A DNA stretch of 64,000 nucleotides from Clitopilus passeckerianus. Taxonomy: Eukaryota > Basidiomycota > Agaricomycetes > Agaricales > Entolomataceae. The stretch is taken from positions 62,001 through 126,000 of the forward strand of contig CALYLX010000071.1 of assembly GCA_944990035.1 (NCBI GenBank), written 5' to 3'. Below, in pieces: positions 13,256-25,408 of the stretch. Every line of letters starts with the position of its first letter. Position 1 is the first letter of the stretch. The translations under genes were made by a program, and so were the position numbers. The notes under the pieces were generated by a model. It was not told where the DNA came from. It saw only the letters and a list, made by a program, of their open reading frames with translations, and searched no databases.

Positions 13256-13949
13256 ATGTTCTCTAAAATCCCCCTTCTCGCCATCGCCACCTTCCTTAGC
13301 ACTGCGTTTTCCTCTCCCCTTGCGGCTCGTGATACCTGCAAGCCGAACTTCGAAGGCAGACCCCAGACGGCATATCGTGGTTCTGGTAGCTCGCAGGTTA
13401 ACCAGTGGATTCCTCACATCAGCAACGGCGGCCATGTCACCATAAACAGTGCATATTTCGAGACTGCTTGGGCTACTGGCGAGTTTCTCGTACCTTTCAC
13501 TGGTCAATACAGTGGTACATATCAGTTCAAGTAGGTTCTTTGTGGTCGTCGTTGGGCCGATGTGAACCGTTCTTCTATCAGGGCTGCAGCTGATTCTGCT
13601 CGTCAATACGCACTCGAAGGTTCCGCTAATGGAAACTTGGTATTCAGGCCTATCAAATACAACTTTCCGAAGTACGTCTTGTCTCATCATTGTATTGGCT
13701 TGATCAATGTTTTGCTTATACAATACGCTTTCACGTACATGTAGCAACCAAGAATTCTCTATCAATTGTAACTACTGCTGGGACCTTGGCCCAGCCTATT
13801 CTCGCATTTTCCAGTCTGATTGTCAAGTCAAGCACGCTGCAACGGGGAAGTGCGTGGATGGTTGGGTGAACGGGGCTACCCTGAGCCTGAAAACATGCAC
13901 TGGTTCGTGGGAGCAGTTGGTGAACTTTGTCAATGGAACTTCGGCTTGA
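13256..13949 (+). CDS. Small secreted protein of unknown function
   Basis: Three exons (13256-13530, 13582-13671, 13745-13949) join in frame to give 189 residues. The protein begins with a strong signal peptide (MFSKIPLLAIATFLSTAFSS, cleavage probably before or after PLAARD) and has six cysteines in the mature part. The C-terminal third (KCVDGWVNGATLSLKTC, then QLVNF) resembles one lobe of a ricin-B-like carbohydrate-binding fold, but the QxW signature is not clear. The start was placed at the Met opening the signal peptide rather than at the upstream in-frame ATG at 13229. It sits between two NLR copies. I do not recognise the family. Secretion is well supported; a lectin role is a guess. 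Confidence 0.65.
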
Positions 13950-15613
13950 GATGGTTTTGGTTGTCATTCTCCATCCAAATGACGTTGTACGCTTCATTCT
14001 ATGCGAGTGCTCTCTCTCTCTCGATTTCCACCTTTGACGCTTATAACCTCCAATGCTGCAATTAAATCGTTATTCAAATCCACGGACCCTCTATTTTCAA
14101 TAGCTAAAAGGCCACTGAACAATACCACAGATAATTTCATAGTGTTTGCGTATTCTCTACTAGCAAGTATATTCGGCCTGTTGCATATTAGCATTATGGA
14201 CGTACAGCGATCATTGCACGCATCTACTCACTAAATCTCTTCCAGTCGACCTCCAGTCGACCTCCTGTGATCCAATATCCTCCAGTGTCTTGATGTGAGA
14301 GATCCACGCTTACCCCAATGCAGACCTTGGCAAACACTCCAGGCATTCGTACGTAACATCTATGATGTGTGGCGTTTAATTATGACGCTCGTGTGGTAGC
14401 CTTGAAGAGGCAGCCTGATTTAGTCTCTGGAGGAGAAGTGGTTTCCAAAACCTGATATTTTAACGAGAGAAACGAATCCAATCTATTAGAGCACAATGAC
14501 GTTTGCGAAGCTTATGGAGTGCGCATAGGTCCTGGCCGTAGCGAAGCGCGGGTGACCGGCTGGTCTATATGGAGTAATCATACACCTCATCCATTCCTCC
14601 ATTTGGCAGCGCTGTTCCTGACGTTGTCGATATCAACCACTATACCACCATCGCACATGACGAGGCTCATCTCTAGAAACCAGGGTACTGCTCCACGTCG
14701 ACGAACAAAGACTGCTTCACAATTACCAGTCTATATCTGGCATCAGTAGAATGTTGTGAATGGCAGTGGGTGAGTCGCCTGTGCATCTTGCTTCGTGGTG
14801 ACGCGAAATATCTCAAGGATTGTACACCAATGGTTGCGTGATCAAAAGTAGCTATCAACACAATGGTCCTGGACAAACACATATATGTGCGAACCGTTGG
14901 ATCTGTTTTCTGGGTTGGTGAGTATCATAGAAGGGACTGCAACACTTCCCCCGCACTGACACATTTCCACAGACAAAACAACCATGGTAATCCAGCTATT
15001 AGGTGAATATGGTCTACACTTTACCATTGAGATCTGGGAACTTAAGCAATGAGCAGCTTAGAGACCTGCATGGTAGTAAGTACCAATTACTGTCGGGAAC
15101 GAGCACCTCTGATTGAAGCTCATGTTTTTCCTGCTTACCCACGCACAGGACACCTGTCAATGAACTCATATTCGAATCATACCAGATGTAAGCCTGCATC
15201 CTGTTCTTTTGAGTTATTGCATTGACAATCATCCTCCAAGAATGAGCTTTGGTGATGCGGGAAGTACTGGAAAAATGCAATCGATCTAAATAAAAAAGAG
15301 GAAACCATTGGACAATATGTATTTACCTGAGGGAAACAAATAACCTGCGTAATGACTCTTGGATCTGTCTTGGAGGATGCTCGCGTCCCGCGAGGCCTAT
15401 ACGATGGTTTCCCTCTGTTCAAATATCTAAACGAACAGTGGGGATTATTGGGTCCCAGTCAGATCATTGGAGATGTAAGAAGGGCCTTGTAGTTTTCAGA
15501 AACGAGGAAGGGAGTTGCCAGCGGATATCGGTTGCTGCCCAATGTTGCATTGGCAGGGTGAAGGGGTATTTTCTGTGATTCAAGATTGGTTTGGATATTG
15601 ATATTGATTATAA
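13950..15613. other. Intergenic, no gene recognised
   Basis: About 1.7 kb. Short open frames on both strands (for example 14519-14749 plus, 15014-15280 minus) have no domain signal and cannot be joined with consistent splice sites. It contains the 3' flanks of the secreted-protein gene and of the minus-strand NLR. Confidence 0.35.
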
Positions 15614-17943
15614 CTACGCATGACGAACCATTTTATACGACGAGACTGATGACTCGAGTTCAGAAACACCGTGAGCATCGAGCGATTCGCCACAGAGCAA
15701 GGAATTTTCGACGCGAGGGAGAAGTTTATCGATGTAAGGTTTGCGATCGGCAGCGTCGAGCAACGTCGCGAGGTCAACTCTAAGGATTTCTTTCTCCCGA
15801 TGACTGGCGGCCGTTCCTCGATTTTCCACGCCGAAGAAAACTTGCGAGTCAATTTCTTCGGCTATGATCCGGTTATACTGCTCGTCGTCGATGTGGTAGA
15901 TGCCAGAAACTTCAGGGTTTCGTAAAAAATCGTATACAACATCATACAACCACTTATTCGAGTAGTATATGTCGTATTCACCACATCTCTCGTCTGGGGC
16001 GCCCCATAGCTTCCGGTTAGGCGTGAAGATCTTAATGCCTTCCTTGTGGAAACGAACCTGTGCATACGCCCGTCTGATTGATAGAGCATTGAGATGGGGC
16101 GGCTGACCCAGTGCTGACGCTCGCAAGCTCGATGCCAGGCAGCTTTCCAATGTCATAGCAATCGTACCGAGCAATGCACTCCAGGCCGGAGCATCCATAG
16201 ACGCCTGCACGGTCATAAAAAGTTTCAGCCTCTCCCGATCGACTGACAGTGTTTATTTCTCTCACCTTGCGGCAAAAATGGTAAACTGGGATGCCAACAC
16301 AGTGAGAATTGAGTACAGCATTCCAATGGTGTGTAGCTGGATTCACCGCATGCCTTGCGGTCTGTTCCCAGTCCGAGACTGCTCCGAGATACTCAAGGAG
16401 GCTATCAAGTGGGTGCGCGAGCTTGAAGTAACCCTCCAACGCGGAAAGACGATTTTCCGGGGGATTGAAGACGGGGTCAGAAAGGCGGTATTCAACTTTG
16501 AGAATTCCAAGGGCTAGATGGCATTTGCCTCACCGGGATCCACATAATATTCGCTAGCCCGAGCGTGATCAGTCAGAAAATCTCCGAATGAAGCATGAAA
16601 TGGTCGAAGGGGGTTGGATAGGTCGCCAACTTCCATCAGTGAATGAAGGTCATCCAGAAGGAGAAGGACGTCCCCTTCTTCCAGATCAAGCGTTCGCTCA
16701 GCATAGGCAGGGCTAATAGGTTGATTTGAGCATAGAACCATCCCAATGACCCGAAGCACATTGGTAATGTCTTCAGCGGTCGATAACATAACCTTGTAGA
16801 GCGCATCCAACTCCATGAATGGAGACGAATCTGAGCCTTCACCAGTCGCCAAAATGACTTGAAGTTGTTTTGTGGGCCTGTGTTTCTTTGAAGCAAGGTA
16901 CTTCACTACGGTTGAGGCGTAAATGAATTGACCAGACGATTTTTGCACCAGCGCACGCACAACTGACCATGAAGGCCAGTCGGCTGGGATGTACTTTCGC
17001 AGGAGGTGTGTTTGCTTGAGTTTGGTGAAATGGTGTTGGAGGTACCACTCTATGTCATCATCAGGGTTAAATTGATTATCCAGGACGATGCGGTCGCAAA
17101 GATGATAGGTGTCATTTGCATTGAATGCATCGCGGATATCTCGTTTAGCGCGGCTGGTACAGAGAACTCTGATGAGCTGATGGGTACTCTCGAGATTGGT
17201 ATTGAACAAGGTCTTAATGAGCCGGGAGTGTTCATTTGACGAATTTTGGCATTCGTCCAGTCCGTCGATGATAATCACAAAGGGGTTGCTTGTAGGCCGG
17301 ACGATGGCTGCCATATGCAACGGTTCCACGATCAACTTCTGCGCCTGAGTTTCAATATTCAGGAAGAAGATTCGAGGTTCGTCAGCGATCGCACTCAGGA
17401 CGAGGTCGCGAGTGGAAGGAACCGTGGAAACAAGCTGGAGAGCGATAGATGGGACAAGGCGCTCTGCGTTGTTACGCTCCCCATCTGACCGGAAGAAGAA
17501 AAAGCTCGCAACCAGTTTGTACCCTATCTTTTCAGAACTGTCTGCAATTGTCTGCGCAATTGCAGACTTCCCCGCGCCTGCTGGGCCGTACATCCATAAA
17601 ATGGGTTTTTCCAAGCTCCCTGTATGTATCCAGTCGGAGATTCGTTGAAGGACTGCCTCGCGGGTTCGGGGAAGGCATTTCGGGGGGTCGTAACGCGTGC
17701 TGGAATCGTGGAAAGCACCTAGGGCACCGCGAAGTACCAACTCTTGCAGAGCTGAAAGCCCCAGTAAAGCGCTCCATTCGAGCTCGGATTGAAGATTGTC
17801 GATAGCCACTCACCCTTCTCCAATCGGCCAGAGGACGTGATTATCGTGCTATTGAAGTGCCCGCCATAAATGTTGGGATTTTGGCACCCTGGGAGGTGGA
17901 CATTCAAGCAATGGAATAGGCGAGGAAGCTTTTTGCACAGCAT
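15614..17943 (-). pseudogene. NACHT NLR, nearly full length but frameshifted
   Basis: Homologous over its whole length to the copy at 8990. The main exon (from 17742) has a good Walker A (GPAGAGKSAIAQ) and Walker B (VIIIDGLDEC). Two single-base losses break it. In exon 1 the conserved ATG (near 17913) is out of frame with NPNIYGG because one C is missing between GCC and AAA. Near 16519, the frame meets TAG where one extra C would continue into LALGILKV. Beyond that point the frame stays open to the intron at about 16218, then through the last exon (ASMDAPAWSALL to the stop at 15614). An ATG at 17943 is in frame with the motif and could act as a new start. A truncated product of about 430 residues is possible. 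It may be a recent pseudogene or carry sequencing errors. Confidence 0.75.
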
Positions 17944-18917
17944 TGGACGTACATCTTACTCGTAAGCCGGCAGAAGGGGCTGTGGATAGATTCTAGTTAC
18001 AAGACCTGCGGCTTCGCCGTCTTTTGGCCTCAGGACAATCTGAGTTATAATATCATTTTCAAGGTATCTACTTTTTTGCAAGGTCCTTGCACATTTCTGT
18101 GTTGTCATTTCCGTATTCTACGACTTCTGAGTAATGTAGTTGGTCGTTCATATTAGAACAGCTCAAGTAATGAAGTAGAATACTGGTTTCATGAGTTAAC
18201 AGACTACATGACACGGCAAAGATAATGATAAGGTCTACATGTATAGTAGGTACCCTGTACACCACAACTGCATTGACTTATTCCCTCGAGAGAGTGCTGC
18301 CTAATCAATGGGTGTAGCTGGATTAGCTGTTCTCGAGCGCGAAGCAAATGGTCCACTAACCTTTTCACACCTTATGAATGGTGGTCGGTAGGGTCATTTA
18401 AGTAAGGCGCATGTGAAGCAGTATCTCCTCGAACGATCCAGTATCGTGGTGCTGATATGCTGGCGGTCTGCCTTATTTTGGACCACAACTCAGCCAGGAT
18501 ATGCAACCACAGAGTCCAAAAGACCAGAATCTCGTTGGTTTTCGTCTTTGAGAAACACGCGATAACCATGTTGAGATTATTTACCCCCCTCTGCTTGTCT
18601 TCCTCGCGCACTCGGCTCCTGGAGAACCGCCTCTGCGCCCGAGATCTGTCGTTCCTCCACGGGGTTCACGTACGCTATACTAGTATACGGTATCGCACCT
18701 TCGTCCTCCACCCCACACTCCTTAAAAATCTTCAGGTTACCGCAGCGTCAGGAAAAGGTTCATTCAAGTAGACCCGTTAATAGTAAAAGGGCTGAGAAAG
18801 CCGTGGTTGTTGTCGAAAACCTACCGCTGTGAACGAAGGTCGTATCTGAATGGGGCATTCTGGTGAATATTAGACATAGCGCTCTGCGCATTATGCGTAG
18901 GAAACAGAGCCTCCCCC
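17944..18917. other. Intergenic, no gene recognised
   Basis: About 970 bases, AT-rich in its first half. Open frames at 18068-18265, 18372-18611 and 18457-18771 overlap on opposite strands and show no domain. Nothing is supported here. Confidence 0.35.
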
Positions 18918-19697
18918 TTAACACAACACAATAACTATACCCAGAAAGCCGGACAACATAACGGCAGCAACCTGTATAACCCCCAACGGCACCATCTTGA
19001 CAGACGCCGACGCTGTAGGTGTCGGGACATACGTAGCCCAAGGAGTCCATGTACGAATCCCGGTAGATGTTAGAGTAGGACCTCCAGGGAACCAGTCTCT
19101 TCTTGCGCAACGGTCGGGGTTACAGCTAACGCTATGACCCCACTGCTCGTGACCAAAGGAGTACACAGCGTCTTCGTGATAGACATAATTGGACTCCCAG
19201 GCGATGAGCGTTCCTAAGAGATAGCACAAAAATGTCGAAGGACGGTTGATCAGTACGGGCTCTGAGGGACCGGGATTTCTAGCTTTACCCACCTTCACGG
19301 GTGAACGGCTCGACGACCCTAAATGCTGTCGGAGACGCAGCCAGCGTTATGGTATCCGTGTATGGGTAAAACTCAGTTTCAGAGAGGGTATACGGCGTGT
19401 GTGCCCATTCGTACTGGATGTTGTTGACGTGTATGTCTTTGTAGACTGTACGCGTGACTAGACCGGTGTCTGACGTTGTAGTGATCGGGGTGAGGGAGTG
19501 TTCCCCGTCTCTAAAGGTGCCTGTGGAGGGATAGTAAAATGTGATCGTTTCCGTGGGAGTCAGAGATTTCTTCTTTGTCTCAGCTCCTATTGAACCGTGG
19601 CGTTAGCGAGCTTGATAGGAAGATAGGCGGTGTCGAAATAGTTACCTGGGAGGACAAGGAGGGTGAGCACTGTTGCGAAGAAAGGCTGCATCCGCAT
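18918..19697 (-). CDS. Secreted or GPI-anchored surface protein, unknown function
   Basis: Three exons (19697-19646, 19586-19293, 19213-18918) join in frame to give about 213 residues. The N-terminus is a signal peptide (MRMQPFFATVLTLLVLPG). The body is rich in Thr, Ser, Tyr and Asp. A Cys pair (SCNPDRCARRDW) and a Pro/Thr/Ser-rich stretch follow, and the protein ends in a hydrophobic tail (VIQVAAVMLSGFLGIVIVLC) with no basic residues after it. That pattern suggests a GPI-attachment signal or a single C-terminal membrane helix. No enzyme motif is visible. Upstream ATG choices (19781) exist, but this one opens the signal peptide directly. Introns are 59 and 79 bases with normal ends. Confidence 0.65.
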
Positions 19698-20323
19698 GGT
19701 TGCACAGAGATGTGAATGGGGAATCTTGTGAATCTTTTTATGGCCCAACTGATAGCTATCTGGACCACGAATGGTAGACACCGATCCGATGTGTTCGGGG
19801 CTCGACAGATGCCATAATTGAGGGAAAAAGACGGATAAGCATCTCTCATGTCAAGAGAACATCACGTTCGTAGTCACTGCTTGCCAAGACATCGCTGTGG
19901 CTCCACTGAAAGTTGGACTGGTATCAAGGCGGGAGACTGCATCCGTATTTCCCAGCCCTGTAGCAGACCAAGTAACGTGAGTACGTTCGTGGCATCGAAA
20001 GATAGTTCGGTGGGCATGGGAGAGGCGGCCTCGAGTCTTGTACCGTGAAATGGGAAAGGAAAACAACCCTAGAACGGGAGCTTGAGGGGAAGCGGAGAGG
20101 CTCGACGGGAGCGGTATGTATCGTGCGCAGTAGTGGAAGGATGGACGTGGGCTTGAAATGTGAAGGTGGCCGAGAGAGGTTCTGTGTGGGATTAGGAAAA
20201 GAGTTCGGTTATATCAGTGCACAAGAGAACTTGTGAAGAAATCCGCTTAGTAGAAATGAGAGTAAAAGCAGGAGTCGTGGTTGGCATTATTCAAAGCGTA
20301 CAATAAAACACAGCAAATCCAAA
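19698..20323. other. Intergenic, promoter of the surface-protein gene
   Basis: About 630 bases, purine-rich on the plus strand in its right half. No domain-bearing frame was found. Confidence 0.35.
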
Positions 20324-21065
20324 TTACTCCTTATCCTTTTTGCCACCAATGCCCAACCACCTTAACCAACTCCCAGTCGACTTTTTACCCTCACTCGCAA
20401 TCCTCTCCCCGATCGTCGGCTCATGCGGACTCTTCACGCTACTCCCGTCACTTGCAGCTGCATTCGCCCTCCTCTTCGCCGCGCCCTCCTTGAACGCCTC
20501 CTCCAACTTCATCTGCTCCTCCGCCCCTTTTAGTCGTTCCTCAAACTCCTCCCTCTCCCTGACAACCTTCTCCTGCCTCCTCCTCTCGACATCCTGTTCA
20601 TTCCTCGGGATCATACTCTTCCCCATGGCCCCAGGAACCAACCCCAACTCCTCACTAACCACCCCCGGTGCCGTCCCATCATCTGTACTACTCTTATCAG
20701 CCACTGGATGCATATTCCCAGCAACCACCGGTGCATCGAGGTCCTTTGGACGTAGAGCCCAAGTTCCGACACAGAGAGCGACGAGGGTGAGGCCTTGGGC
20801 TGCGACGCGGACGCGGAGCCAGCGGTTGAAGGATTTGGACTCGCCGCGGCGCATTTTTACCATTGCTACGACGAGGGCGGTGACGGTTGTGCCGCAGCCT
20901 GCGTAGGGGAGGGTGGTTAGGATGGGTAGTAGGAGAGGAAGGAAGGAGAAAAGACTCACCAAGTGGAACCCAAGGATTCTCTTTAAACTTCCTGACTGCT
21001 TTTTCGCGGTATGTCTCCATTCCTGGTGGCGGAGGCGCGCGTGGAATGGGTACTGGTGACGCCAT
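20324..21065 (-). CDS. RCF1: Respiratory supercomplex factor 1 (HIG1 domain)
   Basis: Inner-mitochondrial-membrane protein that helps assemble and modulate cytochrome c oxidase and its supercomplex with complex III. Two exons (21065-20960 and 20898-20324, intron 61 bases) give 226 residues. The N-terminus is Pro-rich (PIPRAPPPPGMETYREK), followed by FKENPWVPLGCGTTVTALV, the start of the HIG1 domain. A second hydrophobic helix (LTLVALCVGTWAL) follows the RWLRVRVAAQG segment, which fits the family motif with R-x-R-x3-Q kept and N in place of the first Q/I. The C-terminal half is a charged coiled-coil-like tail (ERRRQEKVVREREEFEERLK). Length is in the usual fungal range. Confidence is high. Confidence 0.92.
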
Positions 21066-24000
21066 TTTTAAGAGAGATGGGTGATTTTAGTGAGTTTGGA
21101 GAGTTTGGAGGGTTGGACGGGTGACGTCGTTGAGGTAAGACGACACGAAAGGAAAAGGAAGGAACCCGGGATTGTGTGTCCTGATTTGGGTTGAAATGAT
21201 CCTTCTCCGCGTAACGCCGTAATCTCCTACCACGATGAACGCACCCAGATCTCGCCCTCTCGACCTAGGAAGGTGAGATAGTAGCTTCACGACTCCGTCT
21301 ATCCTTCCAGTCGAATAACGCTAATGACGTCACTCATGCAGGTTGAACGTTGAATCCCTCGCCTCTACCCACTCTTCGACGCTAAGCATGTGGAAATGAG
21401 GGAGCTAGCTAGAGTAGAATGTGCGGTTGGGCTACTACATCGTCGGAGCATGAAGCGTGCTCTCCTCCGGTCATTCCACCACGATGGACGCACCAGACGT
21501 CGCCGGCCGCCTTTCGTTCCCAGAAGACAAGGGTAGATTCACGGACATCCCCTCCTAGTTGAAGAACCTTGATGACCTCAATCAAGAAGGTTAAATCTAC
21601 ACCTGGAACGTATGCACAACAACGGCTACACCACTTGCCCTCTACTTATCCCACCTTCCTCAATTGCAACAGCCCATTCAATACCAACCCGTCGCATCGA
21701 CCCAAACTCGTGGCACTGAGGAAGCTATCCGGAGTCGACCAGGTCGTCTACTTTGTTCGTTCGAACTCGGACCGTATTCCATACTGGTGACCGGTCATTC
21801 TACACCTAGCCTGTACGCACGCCATACCACTGCTCACAGCAGATACCGCACAGTTGAAATTGAAGAAATCCGTTATCTGTCATATGCAGAGCCATCTCAT
21901 CTCTCTCTCAGGCCGACGAACCCGATTGAATACTGATTCTAATGTGTAGTCGAAATATACCTGCATTGGCAGGAACGGCTCAATAGTGCCATTGTTCAGG
22001 GTAAACTGGCGTGTATCAGCAGTAAGGAGGATCTCGTATCGACCTTCAACGTCAACCGGTGTTCTTTCTGTCACTCCTGCTCAGCCTCCCGCAGAATCCT
22101 TTCCCTGCCCCTTTACGCCTCACCGCCTCACCAGCTCAACACGCCCACGACCCTTTTCCATCTCCCATCTCTACAATGACCCCAATCTCCGTGGTCTTGT
22201 GTTCGTCGCGGTCACTGGCAGTGTGTGGGGCTCATAGAAGCCTGTCGGCGCCTTTTGCTACGGTTCTGTTCGTACCAGTCCTTTTGGATATCGATATCAG
22301 AAGTGATCATTCCCTTCAATACGCATCTCCGCATGTCCTCGACTGAGTCCACCACGAATACGGTCCTCTACCTGCAATCTCCTACCCCCAAATTCCAAAC
22401 TGTACGCAAACGAAAGTCGAGACAACGCAAACGAGGGCGGCGTCGATACAGACAGTGTTCAGTGTTCCTTACGATGCACGCCAGCTGATCAGTTATTCAT
22501 ATGGAGGGGAGGGCAACCGTGTTCAGAGCTAGAGTAGACGCCATTCGCAGTCGAAAATCGATGTCGGGCATTTCTGTGGAGTACAGAGCAGCGGTGTCCA
22601 AGTTCTCGAATATCGAATGTCGAATGTCGAATGTCGGATATGAGCATCCCTGCATGTCCCTTGCCCTTTCTTTGTTCACGATTGCAGTGCATGCAGTGCA
22701 GTCAAGCTCAAATTGTAATTGCGATGGAGAGATGATGATTGTGCTCTACACTCTAAGGTCCCACGAACTTGAAGGCTCGGGAAAGCATTTCGGAGGGATC
22801 CGTATTGAGACTGCGCCTGGTATAGTGCAGCAGCTGCGGGTCGTTGAGTTTGTGAATTCGGTGGCGTTATTGTTGATTGCTGCTTAGTTTCTTTATATTT
22901 GTTAGAATAAACCCGAGCTTTAAATAATTGTGTAGGGCCGCAGGTTCAGTGCAACACACACAAGAGCGTGATCGGGCTTGAAGCTTGAAGCTTGAGAGAA
23001 GAAGAAAAAGTAAAAGAATATAGATGGATAGTGGTGCAATTTTCGAGCCAATCTATCTCCGCGGCTATCGGTGGGGATCGATGTGACGACGCAAACTCGC
23101 TTGCAATGCTGTGTACAATCTTTAAACTGTGCAATGGAAGCATCAATCTAGATAGCTTGGTTGTTGTGATCAGAAACCATCGTCGGCGCACCTCGCCCTG
23201 TCAAGTTGTTCATGCCGACCGCCGGTTGAGCTTAATTACATATATTTTTTAAATATACAATATCCAAAAAGTTAAAAAATTCCCAAGGCACCGAAGACTC
23301 CGTCAGATCTCCGCGTCAGATCTGGGGAAAGAAGAATTTGCCGAATGCCACTCCTGAACCTTCCTGAATTTGAGCCGGACAAAAAATATTCTGGGGCTCT
23401 TTGAAAGTGGTTAGTAGGGTGGAAGGAGTGGAAAGGGTCAGAGACCTTCAACAGACACGACGTATGCGACCGAAGAGAGCTTGAATATTCTGGACAGTTC
23501 CTTCAAAAGAGTTATGTTGCCAAGAGTAACGGAACTAAACCAAAGAACCGCCGAAAGGTAAATCTCTGGGGTCGGATAATCATCGAGACCTTGGGCTGTC
23601 AGATGTCTTATTATTAGCACAGGCAGCCCTCGTGGAATGTCTTCCACGATAGAAAACCAATGTGCTCCCCATGATCTGGATACCTCGGTCGCCGAAGACG
23701 CCAAAGGAGTGAAGATGATGGGCGAGGCTGTAGCCACAGGCACTGAGATTGACCAAAGCAGACGGAGGCGAGTACTCTACACATGGACTTGAGAAAGAAA
23801 AACTCAACAATTACCCTGCGATAACGCATGATCCGAAGCTCGCAAGGTACGCATCGACGGCACCCATAACGATGCTGTGTGGGGTTGGTATGGAAGACTA
23901 ATACCCCGCAATCATTGCGCAAGCTCGACTTGCTTGGCGCCTGGTTGTTGAAGCGTATAGGCGCCTGTGGGCGCATGCGTGTCCACGGCGGCGCCATGGG

Positions 24001-24318
24001 AGAGCAAGGTGAGAGACACCCGGAGTGCCATGCGCTACAACGACGGAGCTCATGCTTAGAGAAGTTGTTTTTTCCAATAAATATATGTATATTTTCTATA
24101 ACGTCAACGAGAGGCACGGGACAATACAGGTTCTATGGATGGTTTTTCTGGGCATTCTATATCATACGAGTTGGGGCAATGTACCAAAGACCGAAGCTTC
24201 GGGGAAACCGAGAGTAGGGAAGTAGCAAGGTTTTCATAACGCTCGAGGACAAGAAGAGAGAACCGAGTGAGCTCAATGGCTAAAGGTATACGCTACGATG
24301 CATCGCGCGTAAGGCGCA
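21066..24318. other. Long gene-poor stretch
   Basis: About 3.2 kb with only short, overlapping open frames. A possible small minus-strand gene lies at 23438-23867: an ATG at 23867 opens GAVDAYLASFGSCVIA, and a hydrophobic frame ends at 23438. I could not find splice sites that keep the two parts in phase, so it is not called. A short heptamer repeat lies at 22606-22636. The 23230-23280 stretch is very AT-rich. Confidence 0.4.
22606..22636. repeat. Short tandem heptamer repeat
   Basis: Four consecutive copies of TCGAATG, the first with one change (TCGAATA), followed by TCGG. No gene spans it; it looks like a simple microsatellite. Confidence 0.6.
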
Positions 24319-24924
24319 CTATTCCTGGAATGGATATTGGTTGTAATAGCGTGCGGAGGTGCGACCCATACGACTCGGAACCATCGTTGGGTCCGCCGTA
24401 TTGGTCCAGTACGGGCCACCCGAGGGCACTCCAGGGGGACTCTTCGTCCATTGAGGGTTTGTGATTGCTAGTAGGTGATCGGAGTGAGCAACAAACGCGG
24501 CTGAGAAATTATGCTGTCGAAAACATACATCTGGGGACCAGATTATGCACCGGCGCGCGGATCTTGGTGACCTGTGCGGCAGGTGCTCGCATACCAAGGG
24601 CAACCGCGGTGCTGTTGCGCACGGTGTTGACTTGACCAGCTTTCACCTCGACGTTTCTAATATAAACGTTAGAGGTGTCCTCAAAAGTTGTGATCCCGCC
24701 TGCTTCCGTCAGATAGTACGGCCCTAGAACGGGGATCAAGGCCTACCTTGGGGTACGGGTAAGCCTTCGATGGGGCGGTCGTAAACGTCCCCGTTGAACT
24801 CATACATCACAGTATGCGCTGAAATAGAGCCGCCCTCGATAGTAATGTTCTTCGCTCCTTTGAACACTGTGACCTTATTGCCGGTGGTGATAGTATAGGG
24901 GTCGGTGAATCCTGGTGCTGACAT
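24319..24924 (-). CDS. Small protein with two amyloid-like beta repeats, resembling the NLR N-terminal motif
   Basis: Three exons (24924-24747, 24699-24529, 24467-24319; introns 47 and 61 bases) join in frame to give about 165 residues. The protein has no signal peptide. Two segments align with each other: VTVFKGAKNITIEGGSISA near residues 17-36 and ITTFEDTSNVYIRNVEVKAG near residues 61-80. Each has the aromatic, x-x-(A/S)-N-(I/V)-x-I pattern also found in the first exon of the NLR genes here (FHGAQNTNIYGG). The tail is rich in Pro, Tyr, Asn and Gln (GGPYWTNTADP, ARYYNQYPFQE). I do not recognise a named family. The alternation of beta-prone hydrophobic and Gly/Asn residues suggests a beta-arch or amyloid-prone fold, which is inference. 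The first intron was set by phase; a 23-base alternative was rejected as too short. Confidence 0.5.
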
Positions 24925-25408
24925 TGCTGGAACGAAAGAAGGGAAAGGAATGTGTGGTTTAGTGTGTTCTGAGGCTCTAAAACCGGTGCCTTTTATTCTC
25001 ATTGTCCCTGGTATCCGAATCCCGACCGCAGTCACTTGTCTGCATAATCTTGCAGTCTCTGATGGTCACTATGTGGTCTGGGTAGTGCGCACCATGCTCA
25101 ACTCCGTTCAGTGACTCAACACGACTCGAACGGTATCATTAGTTCACGAGGAGATTCGTCGTATTTGTATAGGCGTCCAGGATTTTGTGGAGAGAGGTAC
25201 GGAAGGGCGAGATGCCGTAGTCCAGGTATTCCGTCGGCGGATGGTTGAGATGTTGAGAAAGTTGGTGCCCGACTTGAAGCCGCCCGATGCTACGGCATGC
25301 ATCCGAATAAATGACGCACCAGGAGATTTACATAGGTGATTAACCTCAGGCGATCGCCGTTGCCCTTGTGCTCGTTGAGAACACAGCAATCCGATCGGCA
25401 GAACGAAT
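24925..25408. other. Intergenic between two small motif-bearing genes
   Basis: About 480 bases holding the promoter of the gene that starts at 24924. A minus-strand open frame (25144-25389) could be a downstream exon of the gene at 25669, but no in-phase splice pair was convincing. Confidence 0.35.

Noticed and set aside
23438..23867. Possible small membrane-protein gene on the minus strand
   Set aside because: The N-terminal and C-terminal frames could not be joined with any GT..AG intron that keeps phase. No family resemblance.
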